NCBI GenBank assembly: GCA_023416965.1
Contig: JAEZGJ010000129.1
Location: forward strand, 1 to 62,050
DNA: 62,050 bases
Reading direction: 5' to 3'
Origin: Pseudomonadota bacterium
GTDB lineage: Bacteria > Pseudomonadota > Alphaproteobacteria > Rhizobiales > Phreatobacteraceae
In this document: piece by piece, positions 46,387 through 54,497 of the stretch
How the letters are laid out: every line of letters starts with the position of its first letter
How positions within the stretch are numbered: the stretch's first letter is position 1
Made by a program: the position numbers and the translations under genes
The notes under the pieces: generated by a model
Told to the model about the DNA's origin: nothing
Databases searched by the model: none
Seen by the model: the letters and a program-made list of their open reading frames with translations, nothing else

Positions 46387-47607
46387 TCAGCCGAACAGGC
46401 TGAGGACGCTCTGGTCGGCCTGGTTGGCCAGCGACAGGGCCTGGGTGGAGAGCTGCTGGCGTGTCTGCAGGGCCAGCATGTTGGCGCCTTCCTCGTTCAT
46501 GTCGGCGAGGACGAGGTTGTCGGCGCCGGTCTTCAGCGTGTTCGCCATTTCCTGCGTGAACTTCTGGCGGATCTGCACCAGGGCGAGGTTGGAGCCGAAG
46601 GCGCTCGACTGCGAGCGCAGCTTCGCCATGGCCTGCGACAGGTCCTGCATGGCGACGTTGATGTCGCGGTCGGTCTGGAAGTTGTTCATCTGGTCGCGGA
46701 TGGCGAGATCCTCTGCCACCGAGAAGCGCACGCCGGTGATGGTCAGCGAGGAGGTCTGCCGCTCGTTGAACATGGCCTGCAGCGTGTCGGCATTCAGCAG
46801 GTTGACGCCGTTGAAGCCGGCATCCTTGGCGAGCTGGTCGATCTGCCGGCGCAGCTCGGAGAACTGCGCCGCGATGTTGGAGCGGGTGACGTTGAGCTCG
46901 CCGGCCAGTTTCGACCGGTCGGCCAGCCTGAAGCCCATATTGTCGAGCGCCGAGCCGGCATTGGACGAGGACAGGGTGATCGGCTGGGTGCCGATGGCCT
47001 CGATGACGAGGCGGCCGTCGGGGGAGAGCAGGGCTCGGGCATCGGCGCCGGAGGTGCTGCCGATGGTGACGCCGGTGCCCGTGGCTGAGCCCCCGGACGT
47101 GTTGTCGTTGATGGCGTTGACGAGGTCCCCGACGGTCATGCCGCCGGCGATGGTCAACGTGGTCGAGCGGTTGGTGCCGGTGTTGATGGTGATCGTCTCG
47201 GTCGCCGCGAAGCCGAGGTCGGTGAGCGGCGTCTGCATGGTCATGGCGCCCTGGGCGCCGCCGACGATGGGCAGGACGCCGCCGAGGCGGGCAGTGGTGG
47301 CCGCCGAGCCCTGGGCCTGGCGGGCGAGGGCCTGGGCGTTCTCGACCACGCGGACGATGGAGCGGATACCGTTGTCGGCCGCTTCCAGCGTCTTGATCGC
47401 GGTGCCGATGCCGTCCAGCAGGTTGGTGATGTCGGTGGCGCGCGAATTCAACATCGCGGCGGAGAAGAAGTTGCCGGGATTGTCGAGCGCGGTGTTGACC
47501 TTCTTGCCCGTCGAGAGCCGGTACTGGGTCCGGTCGCGCAGGTCGGCAGTGCTCATCAGCGAGAGAAGATTGCCGCGAATGCCTTTTGAAAGGACGATGT
47601 CGCTCAT
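46387..47607 (-). CDS. fliC: Flagellin
   Basis: A 406-residue flagellin. The N-terminal D0/D1 domain (GNLLSLMSTADLRDRTQYRL, TGKKVNTALDNPGNFFSA) and C-terminal domain (QIRQKFTQEMANTLKTGADN, NMLALQTRQQLSTQALSLAN, ending SLFG) are complete; the centre (about 110-240) is the surface-exposed part. It forms the filament. Only one flagellin gene is in the window. GTCCTCGG... gives no strong ribosome site, in line with FlbT-type post-transcriptional control of the 5' leader. Confidence 0.94.
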   Translation of the reverse strand: MSDIVLSKGIRGNLLSLMSTADLRDRTQYRLSTGKKVNTALDNPGNFFSAAMLNSRATDITNLLDGIGTAIKTLEAADNGIRSIVRVVENAQALARQAQGSAATTARLGGVLPIVGGAQGAMTMQTPLTDLGFAATETITINTGTNRSTTLTIAGGMTVGDLVNAINDNTSGGSATGTGVTIGSTSGADARALLSPDGRLVIEAIGTQPITLSSSNAGSALDNMGFRLADRSKLAGELNVTRSNIAAQFSELRRQIDQLAKDAGFNGVNLLNADTLQAMFNERQTSSLTITGVRFSVAEDLAIRDQMNNFQTDRDINVAMQDLSQAMAKLRSQSSAFGSNLALVQIRQKFTQEMANTLKTGADNLVLADMNEEGANMLALQTRQQLSTQALSLANQADQSVLSLFG

Positions 47608-47670
47608 GGGTGGTCCTCGGCCGGGCCCGACGATTCTCACGGGCCTTTGACGCAACCTGCCGCGTTAACC

Positions 47671-47685
47671 CTAATCAAAGGTTAA
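47671..47685 (-). promoter_or_regulatory. CtrA-like box upstream of fliC
   Basis: On the minus strand TTAA-N7-TTAG, one mismatch to TTAA-N7-TTAA, about 64-78 bp before the flagellin start, inside the most AT-rich part of the intergenic region. Confidence 0.4.
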
Positions 47686-47768
47686 TTTCCGTCCCGCGGC
47701 CGAAATCACGCGTTATTTTAATGGCTTGGCCGGGAGGGGTGTGTCCTTCCCGACACGGCAAGAGTTAA

Positions 47769-47786
47769 CCGGCAGGATTTGCCGGG
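47769..47786 (-). promoter_or_regulatory. ftr-like palindrome upstream of fliC
   Basis: Minus strand CCCGGCAAATCCTGCCGG, nearly identical to the element before flgF/fliL. It is about 170 bp upstream of the flagellin ATG and 146 bp upstream of fumC. No sigma-54 element with correct GG-N10-GC spacing was found between it and fliC. Confidence 0.55.
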
Positions 47787-47931
47787 TGGAGGAGAGGAGG
47801 GGCTTTCCGCCGGCCGGTCGATTGCGTCAAGCGCGCTGCGGGTCTATCCCCGCCGGCAGATCGAGACCGCGCGGGGCCTCCGCGACGTCGATGGCCCGTC
47901 CGACGCCGGACACCTCCGGAGGTACCGAGAA

Positions 47932-49323
47932 ATGGCGAAAACCCGCACCGAAACCGACACGTTCGGCCCGATCGAGGTTGCATCCGACCGCTACTGGGGC
48001 GCCCAGGCCCAGCGCTCCCTCGGCAATTTCAGGATAGGCTGGGAGAAGCAGCCGGCGCCGATCGTGCGCGCTCTCGGCATCGTCAAGCGTGCGGCCGCCG
48101 AGACCAACGTGGCGCTCGGCCGCCTCGACCCCGCCATCGGTGCGAAGATCGTCGCCGCCGCGCAGGAGGTGATCGACGGCAAGCTCGACGACCATTTCCC
48201 GCTCGTCGTCTGGCAGACGGGTTCCGGCACCCAGTCCAACATGAACGCCAACGAGGTGATCTCCAACCGCGCCATCGAGATGGCGGGCGGCGAGATGGGC
48301 TCGAAGAAGCCGGTCCATCCCAACGACCACGTCAACATGAGCCAGTCGTCGAACGACACCTATCCGACGGCCATGCACGTCGCCTGCGCGGAGGAAATCC
48401 ACCACCGGCTGCTGCCTGCCCTGCGGCACCTGCACGGCGCCCTCGACGCCAAGGCCAAGGCCTGGAGCGACATCGTCAAGATCGGCCGCACCCATACCCA
48501 GGACGCGACGCCGCTGACGCTCGGCCAGGAATTCTCCGGCTATGCCCAGCAGGTGGCGAACGGCATCGCCCGCATCGAGCAGACGCTGCCAGCGCTGATG
48601 GAACTGGCGCAGGGCGGCACGGCGGTCGGCACCGGGCTCAATGCCCCGGTCGGTTTCGCCGAGCAGGTGGCGGAGCGGATCGCCGCCATCACCGGCCTCG
48701 CCTTCACCTCGGCGCCGAACAAGTTCGAGGCGCTCGCCGCCCACGACGCCATGGTCTTCTCGCACGGTGCGATCAACACGGTGGCGGCCTCGCTGTTCAA
48801 GATCGCCAACGACATCCGCTTCCTCGGCTCGGGACCGCGCGCCGGGCTCGGCGAACTGGCGCTTCCCGAGAACGAGCCGGGCTCCTCGATCATGCCCGGC
48901 AAGGTCAATCCGACGCAGAGCGAGGCGCTGACCCAGGTCTGCGTCCAGATCTTCGGCAACCACGCGGCGCTCACCTTCGCCGGCAGCCAGGGTCATTTTG
49001 AGCTGAACGTGTTCAACCCGGTCATGGCCTACAACTTCCTGCAATCGGTGCGGCTGATGGCCGATGCGGCGCGCTCCTTCACCGACAACTGCGTCGTCGG
49101 CATCGAGCCGCGGGAGGACAATATCCGCGCCGGCGTCGAGCGCTCGCTGATGCTGGTGACGGCACTGGCGCCGAAGATCGGCTACGATGCTGCGGCGAAG
49201 ATTGCCAAGACCGCGCACAAGAACGGCACGACCCTGAAGGAAGAGGCAGTGAAGACCGGCCTCGTGAGTGCCGAGGACTACGACCTGCTCGTCGACCCGC
49301 GCAAGATGATCTCGCCGGGCTGA
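47932..49323 (+). CDS. fumC: Class II fumarate hydratase
   Basis: A 463-residue fumarase C. Signature GSSIMPGKVNPTQSEA (around residue 318), the GSGTQSNMNANEVISNRA and HPNDHVNMSQSSNDTYPTAM regions and GRTHTQDATPLT are all present. It interconverts fumarate and malate in the citric acid cycle, without an iron-sulfur cluster. GGAGGT nine bases before the ATG is one of the strongest ribosome sites in the window. It is embedded in the flagellar locus between fliC and flaG, divergent from fliC. Confidence 0.96.
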   Translation: MAKTRTETDTFGPIEVASDRYWGAQAQRSLGNFRIGWEKQPAPIVRALGIVKRAAAETNVALGRLDPAIGAKIVAAAQEVIDGKLDDHFPLVVWQTGSGTQSNMNANEVISNRAIEMAGGEMGSKKPVHPNDHVNMSQSSNDTYPTAMHVACAEEIHHRLLPALRHLHGALDAKAKAWSDIVKIGRTHTQDATPLTLGQEFSGYAQQVANGIARIEQTLPALMELAQGGTAVGTGLNAPVGFAEQVAERIAAITGLAFTSAPNKFEALAAHDAMVFSHGAINTVAASLFKIANDIRFLGSGPRAGLGELALPENEPGSSIMPGKVNPTQSEALTQVCVQIFGNHAALTFAGSQGHFELNVFNPVMAYNFLQSVRLMADAARSFTDNCVVGIEPREDNIRAGVERSLMLVTALAPKIGYDAAAKIAKTAHKNGTTLKEEAVKTGLVSAEDYDLLVDPRKMISPG

Positions 49324-49440
49324 TCGGGCTCCCATCCGAGGCGAGCCCGCACGACTTGCCGGCGGGCGAGAGCGCCGCCGGCATGACTGCCGCGCATCGG
49401 AACCGGTTGCGCGGCAGGCCGCGCTGTCGCAAGCCGGGAC

Positions 49441-50304
49441 ATGCTCGCCCGCGACTTCGCCCTCCTGATGCTGGTCTGTCTGATCTGGGCGACCAATTTC
49501 GTCGTGACGAAGCTGTCGCTCGTCCATCTCGACATCCCGCCGCTGCTGTTCTCCTCGCTGCGCTTCGTGCTGGTGCTGCTCGTCGCGCTGCCCTGGCTGC
49601 TGCCCTGGCCGCGGCCGCGCTGGCGCATCGCCCTGGTCGGGCTGATGATGGGGGCGGGGGGCTTCGGCCTCGTCTCGATCGGGCTGATGACCGCGACGCC
49701 GTCCAGCGCGGCGGTGGTCACCCAGCTCGGCGTGCCGATCACCGCCCTGCTTTCGGTGCTGATGCTCGGCGAGAGGATCGACTGGCGCCGGGGCCTCGGA
49801 ATCGGCCTCGCCTTCGCCGGAGCCGTCCTCGTCATGTACGACCCGAAGGGTTTCGTGCTGTCGATCGGCCTCGTCTTCGTGCTCGCCAGCGCCTTCGCCT
49901 CGGCCTTCGGCGTCGTGCTGATGAAGAAGATGCACAACGTGCAGCCGCTGCAGTTCCAGGCCTGGGTGGGGCTCGCCTCGGCGATCCCGCTCGCCTTCGG
50001 CTCGGTGGTGCTGGAGACGCAGCAGCTCGAGCGGGCGGCCCATGCCGGCTGGCCCTTTCTCGGAGCGCTGGTCTACACGGCGCTGTTCGTCTCGCTGCTC
50101 GGCCACAGCCTGTTCTTCAGGCTGGTCATGAAATACGAGGCCAATCTCATCTCCACCCTGACGCTGATGTGCCCGCTCATGGCCATCGGGCTCGGGGTCG
50201 TGATCACGGGCGACAGTCTCGACCTGAGGATGGTCGCCGGCACGGCGGTGGTGCTCGCCGGCGTGGCGCTGATCCTGCTGGCGCCGAGGCGCGCGGCGTC
50301 CTGA
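49441..50304 (+). CDS. DMT-superfamily (EamA) transporter
   Basis: A 287-residue protein with ten membrane helices in two EamA repeats (LIWATNFVVTKLSLVHLDIP at the start of the first; FASAFGVVLMKKMHNVQPLQ at the second). Resembles the O-acetylserine/cysteine-type exporter subgroup (YdeD-like), but substrate is unproven. Same strand as fumC, 117 bp downstream; converges with flaG. Confidence 0.83.
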   Translation: MLARDFALLMLVCLIWATNFVVTKLSLVHLDIPPLLFSSLRFVLVLLVALPWLLPWPRPRWRIALVGLMMGAGGFGLVSIGLMTATPSSAAVVTQLGVPITALLSVLMLGERIDWRRGLGIGLAFAGAVLVMYDPKGFVLSIGLVFVLASAFASAFGVVLMKKMHNVQPLQFQAWVGLASAIPLAFGSVVLETQQLERAAHAGWPFLGALVYTALFVSLLGHSLFFRLVMKYEANLISTLTLMCPLMAIGLGVVITGDSLDLRMVAGTAVVLAGVALILLAPRRAAS

Positions 50305-50324
50305 AGGCCGGCCAACGACGAAAG

Positions 50325-50340
50325 CCGCCCCACGGGGCGG
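50325..50340 (-). terminator. Rho-independent terminator after flaG
   Basis: CCGCCCC-GT-GGGGCGG on the minus strand followed by CTTTCG, in the 61-bp gap between converging EamA and flaG genes. Short but GC-rich stem. Confidence 0.7.
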
Positions 50341-50365
50341 TCACGGAAGGCGAACGTCCGGGGGG

Positions 50366-50803
50366 TCAGGCGACCCGCTCGACCCGCTGGGTGTCGGCGG
50401 CCTCGCTCTCCTCCTTGCGCGCCATCTCGCGCGCATAGGCCCTGAGCTTCAGCACCATCTCCTCGGGAAACTGGCGGACAACCTCGCCCGTATCCTTGTC
50501 GACGGTGCGATAGACGAGGAGGCCGGCGGCGTCGTCCTTCTCGATCCGCCGCTGCAGGGACTCACGGATCGTGTCGGCGATCCGCTCCATGCGCGCGCGA
50601 CGGTCGGCGAGGATGCGCTCGTCGCGCGCCGCAAAGTCGCCCGGGCGCCGGTCGTCGACGGAGGAGCCCGCGGCGTTCGACGGAGGCTGTGTCACCCGCT
50701 GGGCGCGGGGAAGCTCCGTCCGTACCGCCTCGCGGTACTGGACGGTATCCGGCCGCCCGGTAGAAATCGTTCCGACGGCCGGTCGTGAGGACGGAATGTC
50801 CAT
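50366..50803 (-). CDS. FlaG-like flagellar protein
   Basis: A 145-residue protein. The C-terminal third (RIEKDDAAGLLVYRTVDKDT, GEVVRQFPEEMVLKLRAYAR) matches the FlaG domain, which has the K-x-x-G-E-V-(I/V)-R-Q-(I/F)-P pattern. The N-terminal part (1-60) is polar and probably disordered. FlaG influences filament length or filament cap assembly in other bacteria. Monocistronic on the minus strand between the EamA exporter and the flgI operon. Confidence 0.75.
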   Translation of the reverse strand: MDIPSSRPAVGTISTGRPDTVQYREAVRTELPRAQRVTQPPSNAAGSSVDDRRPGDFAARDERILADRRARMERIADTIRESLQRRIEKDDAAGLLVYRTVDKDTGEVVRQFPEEMVLKLRAYAREMARKEESEAADTQRVERVA

Positions 50804-50949
50804 GACCGGTACTCCCTGTGGGGGAGGAACCTCGTGATCCCTCTTCTCCCGAGTGCCGGATCATGACCATGAAGTCCTAAACTCACGTTAGGACATATGG
50901 TAAATGTTGCAGCGCCACATCTTTTAAAATGGCGGCGATTATCGGCGCT

Positions 50950-51429
50950 TCACAGGTTCCGGACCAGCGCCACCGGAGCGGCTGCGCGCGGGGCGGGGGC
51001 ATGAGCGCGGCCGTTGGCGCCGTAGCCGGCGGGGGCGCGGCGCGCCTGCACGGTCTGCGATACGTGACGGATGATGCCCTCGGCGACGGCATGGGCGGTG
51101 GCGAGCACCGCCAGATTGACCTGGAGCGTCTCCTGCAGGGCGGCATGCTCGGCCTCGATGGCCTGGAGCGTGCCGCCGGCGTGGGCGCGCAGGGCGGCGC
51201 CGTGGAGCTTGAGGCGCGTCAGGTCCGCGAGGTAGCGGTGCGACAGCTCGGTCTTGCGCAGTTCGAAGGGGTGGGCGGCCTTGATGCGGGCGGCGCGGAC
51301 CAGCGCCGTCTCCTCGGCCAGGACGGCGCGCAGCTCCGCCATGGTTCCGCGCAGCCCCTCGGCGAAGGCGACGGCCTCGGCGGCGCTGGCGAAGGGCGGC
51401 GGGGCGGGACGGGCGGCGGGTTGCTGCAT
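50950..51429 (-). CDS. FlgN-like flagellar export chaperone candidate
   Basis: A 159-residue, largely helical protein (ELRAVLAEETALVRAARIKA, LRAHAGGTLQAIEAEHAALQ) with a Pro/Ala-rich C-terminus (APAPRAAAPVALVRNL). It has no membrane segment. Size, helical content and position after flgI and the rod-binding gene fit the FlgN-type chaperone for FlgK/FlgL seen in alphaproteobacteria. The start is three bases after the stop of the preceding gene, so it is co-transcribed with flgI. Confidence 0.65.
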   Translation of the reverse strand: MQQPAARPAPPPFASAAEAVAFAEGLRGTMAELRAVLAEETALVRAARIKAAHPFELRKTELSHRYLADLTRLKLHGAALRAHAGGTLQAIEAEHAALQETLQVNLAVLATAHAVAEGIIRHVSQTVQARRAPAGYGANGRAHAPAPRAAAPVALVRNL

Positions 51430-51432
51430 GGC

Positions 51433-51762
51433 TCAGTTCCTCGCGGGCAGGCGGCGCGGCGCGGCTTCCTGCGCGCCGATCAGTTCACGGTAGACGTGGC
51501 TGGCGAGGCCGATGCCGCCCTGGCCGGTGACGGACTTGGCATATTCATCGACCAGCATGCCGCGCCAGGCCTCGCTCTGCTTGCCGCCGAGCGGGGATTC
51601 CGCGCCGATGCCGGTGAACATCTGCGAGAACATGGTGTTGAGGAACACCTGCTCGAAGTTCTGGGCCTGCGACCAGGCGCGCTGCTCGGGCGAGCCGGCG
51701 ACGCGGGCGGCGGCGGGCGTGGCGGCGTTGATCGCCGGACGTTCAGGGGTCTGGCTGCGCAT
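51433..51762 (-). CDS. Rod-binding protein (CheL/FlgJ N-terminal type)
   Basis: A 109-residue protein equal to the N-terminal rod-capping half of FlgJ, without a muramidase domain (NFEQVFLNTMFSQMFTGIGA, SEAWRGMLVDEYAKSVTGQG). In Caulobacter the counterpart is CheL/FlgJ. It assists rod assembly in the periplasm. Overlaps the flgI stop by one base (TGATG), so translation is coupled. Confidence 0.87.
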   Translation of the reverse strand: MRSQTPERPAINAATPAAARVAGSPEQRAWSQAQNFEQVFLNTMFSQMFTGIGAESPLGGKQSEAWRGMLVDEYAKSVTGQGGIGLASHVYRELIGAQEAAPRRLPARN

Positions 51763-52862
51763 CAGAGCACCTCGATCTCGGCCTGGAGGGCACCGGCCGC
51801 CTTGATGGCCTGGAGGATGGAGATCATGTCGCGGGGCCCGATGCCGAGGGCGTTGAGGCCGTCGACGAGCTCCTGCAGCGACACGCCCTCGCGCACGAGG
51901 GCGAGGCGCTTGCCCTCCTCGGTCGCCTGGATCTGGGTCCGCGGCGTGACGACCGTCTGGCCCTGGGCCAGCGGGTTCGGCTGGCTCACCTGCGGACGCT
52001 CGGAAATGGTGACGGTGAGGTTGCCCTGGGCGATGGCGACGGTGGAGACACGCACGTCCTTGCCCATGACTATGATGCCGGAGGCCTCGTCGATGACCAC
52101 CTTGGCGACGTGGTCGGGCTGGACCCGGAGCTGCTCGATCTCGGTGAGAAGGGCGACGATGTTGCCCTCGAAACGCTGCGGCACCTTCAGGTGGATGGTC
52201 GCGGGATCGGTCGGCTCGGCGGTCGGGGCGCCGATGAAGTCGTTGATGGCGGCGGCGATGCGGCGGGCGGTGGTGAGGTCGGGGTTGCGGAGGGCGAGCT
52301 TCAGCGAAGCCATGCGATTGATGGAAAAAGCCACCTCGCGCTCGACGATGCCGCCGTTGGAGACGCGGCCCACCGTCGGCACGCCGCGGGTGATGGAGGC
52401 GGCGGCGCCCTGGGCCTGGAAGCCGGCGATGGCGACGGCGCCCTGGCCGACCGCATAGACCTCGCCGTCGGCGCCGACCAGCGGCGTCACCAGCAGCTCG
52501 CCGCCCTGCAGCGAGCGGGCATCGCCCATGGCGGAGACCTTGATGTCGATGCGGGTGCCCTGGGTGGAGAAGGGCGGCAGGTTGGCGGTGACCATGACTG
52601 CCGCGACATTGGCGGTGCGCAGGTTCATGCCGCGCGTGTTGACGCCGAGGCGCTCCATCATCGACTGGATGGACTGGCGGGTGAAGGGCGAGTTGTTCAG
52701 CGTGTCGCCGGTGCCGTTGAGGCCGACGACGAGGCCGTAGCCGATGAGCTGGTTCTCGCGGATGCCCTCGACGTCGACCAGGTCCTTGATGCGCGAGGTC
52801 GTGGCCCCGGCCGGAGCGGCGAAGGCGAGGAGACTCAGAAGAAGGGCGAGGCGGCGGAACAT
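51762..52862 (-). CDS. flgI: Flagellar P-ring protein FlgI
   Basis: A 366-residue periplasmic P-ring subunit. Signal peptide FRRLALLLSLLAFAAPAGA, then SRIKDLVDVEGIRENQLIGY and GLVVGLNGTGDTLNNSPFTR, with the conserved C-terminus LQELVDGLNALGIGPRDMIS followed by ILQAIKAAGALQAE. It forms the bushing around the rod in the peptidoglycan layer. GGGGAT precedes the ATG. First gene of flgI-cheL-flgN-like, behind a sigma-54-type promoter and a perfect ftr-like palindrome. Confidence 0.95.
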   Translation of the reverse strand: MFRRLALLLSLLAFAAPAGATTSRIKDLVDVEGIRENQLIGYGLVVGLNGTGDTLNNSPFTRQSIQSMMERLGVNTRGMNLRTANVAAVMVTANLPPFSTQGTRIDIKVSAMGDARSLQGGELLVTPLVGADGEVYAVGQGAVAIAGFQAQGAAASITRGVPTVGRVSNGGIVEREVAFSINRMASLKLALRNPDLTTARRIAAAINDFIGAPTAEPTDPATIHLKVPQRFEGNIVALLTEIEQLRVQPDHVAKVVIDEASGIIVMGKDVRVSTVAIAQGNLTVTISERPQVSQPNPLAQGQTVVTPRTQIQATEEGKRLALVREGVSLQELVDGLNALGIGPRDMISILQAIKAAGALQAEIEVL

Positions 52863-52890
52863 GGAGATCCCCAGATGTCGCCAGAGACCA

Positions 52891-52905
52891 GCACGTGGCG
52901 TGCCA
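52891..52905 (-). promoter_or_regulatory. Sigma-54-type promoter for flgI
   Basis: Minus strand TGGCACG-N4-GTGC, a single mismatch to TGGCACG-N4-TTGC. Predicted start near 52880, leaving an ~18-nt leader before the flgI ATG. Confidence 0.75.
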
Positions 52906-52988
52906 ATCCGGGCCTCGGGATCAAGTCATTGATCCGTAAACGGACTTTTGTCGGAATGCGCGTGCCGCCGGGGGCATTTCGCCTGCCG

Positions 52989-53009
52989 CCCGGCAAGTCT
53001 TGCCGGGCA
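52989..53009. promoter_or_regulatory. Perfect ftr-like palindrome between flgI and fliX
   Basis: Ten-base arms GCCCGGCAAG / CTTGCCGGGC around a single T, no mismatch. About 119 bp upstream of the predicted flgI start and 91 bp before the fliX ATG, so one site could activate flgI and also affect fliX. Confidence 0.75.
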
Positions 53010-53010
53010 T

Positions 53011-53025
53011 TAACGGCCCCTTAAC
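53011..53025 (+). promoter_or_regulatory. CtrA box upstream of fliX
   Basis: TTAA-N7-TTAA, an exact consensus match, directly next to the ftr-like palindrome and 75-89 bp before the fliX start. In Caulobacter fliX is an early, CtrA-controlled flagellar gene, so the location fits. Confidence 0.65.
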
Positions 53026-53099
53026 CATGGCGGGGCTCTCTTAACCCCATCGAAAGACCTGTTGCGCCTTGCTGAAGCGGCCGTTCCGGAGAGGGACCC

Positions 53100-53534
53100 A
53101 TGCGGATCATCACGCCGCCTGCCATCGGAGCCGTCACCACCGGCCAGCCGGCCCAGAGGGCCGAGCGGCCACGTGCCGCCTTTGAACTGCCGGGTGCGAA
53201 GACCGAGACGCCGGCCGGCACGGCCGCCCGGCCCGCCATGGCGGCTGCGGGGCTCGAGACCCTGCTGGCGGTACAGGGCATGCAGCCGGAGGACCGCCGC
53301 GGGAAGCGCCGCCGCGCGATGCAGCGCGGGCGCCAGTCGCTCGACCTGCTCGACGACCTGAAGCTCTCGCTGCTCGCCGGCGATCCCATGCCGGCGGTGC
53401 TGCTGAAGCTGCGCAGCCTGACGGCGGCGAGCCTCGAGGAGTCCGGGGATCCGGGCCTCGACGGGGTGCTCGCCGAGATCGACCTGCGCGCCCAGGTGGA
53501 ACTCGCCAAGCGTGAGGCGGCGGCCAAGGCCTGA
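53100..53534 (+). CDS. fliX: Flagellar assembly regulator FliX
   Basis: A 144-residue FliX homologue. It has a basic N-terminal half of low complexity (TPPAIGAVTTGQPAQRAERP), then the conserved RGRQSLDLLDDLKLSLLAGD and LKLRSLTAASLEESGDPGLD, then LAEIDLRAQVELAKREAA. In Caulobacter FliX couples basal-body assembly to the sigma-54 activator FlbD. Its presence supports the sigma-54/ftr reading of neighbouring promoters. Divergent from flgI; CtrA box and ftr-like palindrome in the shared region. Confidence 0.88.
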   Translation: MRIITPPAIGAVTTGQPAQRAERPRAAFELPGAKTETPAGTAARPAMAAAGLETLLAVQGMQPEDRRGKRRRAMQRGRQSLDLLDDLKLSLLAGDPMPAVLLKLRSLTAASLEESGDPGLDGVLAEIDLRAQVELAKREAAAKA

Positions 53535-53586
53535 GCCTCTCAGCACCGCGGCCCAAGCCCCTGAAACTCCCCGAAAACCCCGCTTC

Positions 53587-53601
53587 TGGCACGGTTCCTG
53601 C
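53587..53601 (+). promoter_or_regulatory. Sigma-54-type promoter upstream of dksA
   Basis: TGGCACG-N4-CTGC, one mismatch to consensus. Predicted start near 53613, a ~120-nt leader before dksA. It lies 53 bp after the fliX stop. No ftr-like palindrome was seen within 150 bp. Confidence 0.6.
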
Positions 53602-53733
53602 AGCCCGGAGCTGCGGTCGCCCCCGTCCATGACGGCGGGATGACCGGGTTTCAGGTTGTACGCCCTCGGGACGAGTGCTATGAGCGCGCCGAAACACGGG
53701 GCCTGCATCCGTGAATCATGAGGGGTTCGGTGC

Positions 53734-54150
53734 ATGACGTTGGAGTTGGAAGCGGACTACCGCCCGAATGACTCGGAGCCGTTCATGAACGAGCGGCAGA
53801 AAGAGTATTTTCGCAAGAAGCTCCTCGCCTGGAAGGACGACATCCTCCGCGAGGCCAAGGAAACCCTGCAGAACCTGCAGGACGAGAACCAGAACCATCC
53901 CGACATCGCCGACCGCGCCTCGTCCGAGACGGACCGCGCGATCGAACTCAGGGCGCGCGACCGCCAGCGCAAGCTGATCGCCAAGATCGATGCGGCCCTC
54001 GCCCGCATCGAGGACGGCAGCTATGGCTTCTGCGAGGAGACCGGCGATCCGATCTCGCTGAAGCGCCTGGAGGCCCGGCCCATCGCGACCCTGTCGCTGG
54101 AAGCTCAGGAGCGGCACGAGCGCCGCGAGCGGGTCTATCGCGACGAATAG
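53734..54150 (+). CDS. dksA: RNA polymerase-binding protein DksA (zinc-finger-degenerate)
   Basis: A 138-residue DksA/TraR-family protein. The coiled coil (EYFRKKLLAWKDDILREAKE, LQNLQDENQNHPDIADRASS) carries the tip region DIADRASSETDRA, with acidic residues needed for polymerase control. In the zinc-finger region only one of four cysteines remains (GFCEETGDPISLKRLEARP), so it probably folds without zinc. It modulates rRNA and biosynthetic promoters with ppGpp. A sigma-54-type element lies upstream and a clear terminator downstream. Confidence 0.93.
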   Translation: MTLELEADYRPNDSEPFMNERQKEYFRKKLLAWKDDILREAKETLQNLQDENQNHPDIADRASSETDRAIELRARDRQRKLIAKIDAALARIEDGSYGFCEETGDPISLKRLEARPIATLSLEAQERHERRERVYRDE

Positions 54151-54175
54151 GCCGCAGCGCCGGATCGGGACAAAC

Positions 54176-54200
54176 CGGCCGCCCCTCGGGGCGGCCGTTT
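54176..54200 (+). terminator. Rho-independent terminator after dksA
   Basis: CGGCCGCCCC-TCG-GGGCGGCCG hairpin (54176-54197) followed by TTTC, 26 bp after the dksA stop. Confidence 0.88.
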
Positions 54201-54401
54201 CATTCTGGGGCGGCGGAGGAGCCTTCGGGCTGCCTCATGCCCGGCACCACGCTTCCGGTCGGGCGGGAGGTCGAAGTCCCCTTCCCGCGCCGGAGCGAGG
54301 GGAGGGGGACTACCGCGGTGCATCTGTTCTGCGATCGGATGCCTGGCCCGGCCGGATGAACACCCGCTCCCCGGGATCGAAGTTCGGCGAAGGCGGCCCC
54401 C
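54201..54401. other. Gene-free gap between dksA and the flgH terminator
   Basis: About 200 bp without a credible reading frame. Contains CCCGC/GCGGG-type short repeats only. The genes on either side converge here. Confidence 0.4.
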
Positions 54402-54441
54402 AAAAACGCCGACGCCGCCCGCGTCGGGAGAACGCGGACGG
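54402..54441 (-). terminator. Rho-independent terminator of the flgF-flgG-flgA-flgH operon
   Basis: On the minus strand CCGTCCGCG / CGCGGGCGG stem (one G-T pair, nine-base loop), a short GTCGGCG and then TTTTT at 54406-54402. About 57 bp after the flgH stop. Confidence 0.7.
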
Positions 54442-54497
54442 CGCCGGACTTGCCGTAGTCGCTGGGGAGCGGGGACGGCTGGGAACTCTGGGGATCG

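Noticed and set aside
47608..47768. Sigma-54 promoter for fliC
   Set aside because: I searched the minus strand for GG-N10-GC near TGGCA-like sequence and found none with the correct spacing, despite the ftr-like site upstream.
47827..50106. Long antisense frame (759 codons) opposite fumC
   Set aside because: Shadow of fumC and the EamA gene; low-complexity composition and no motif.
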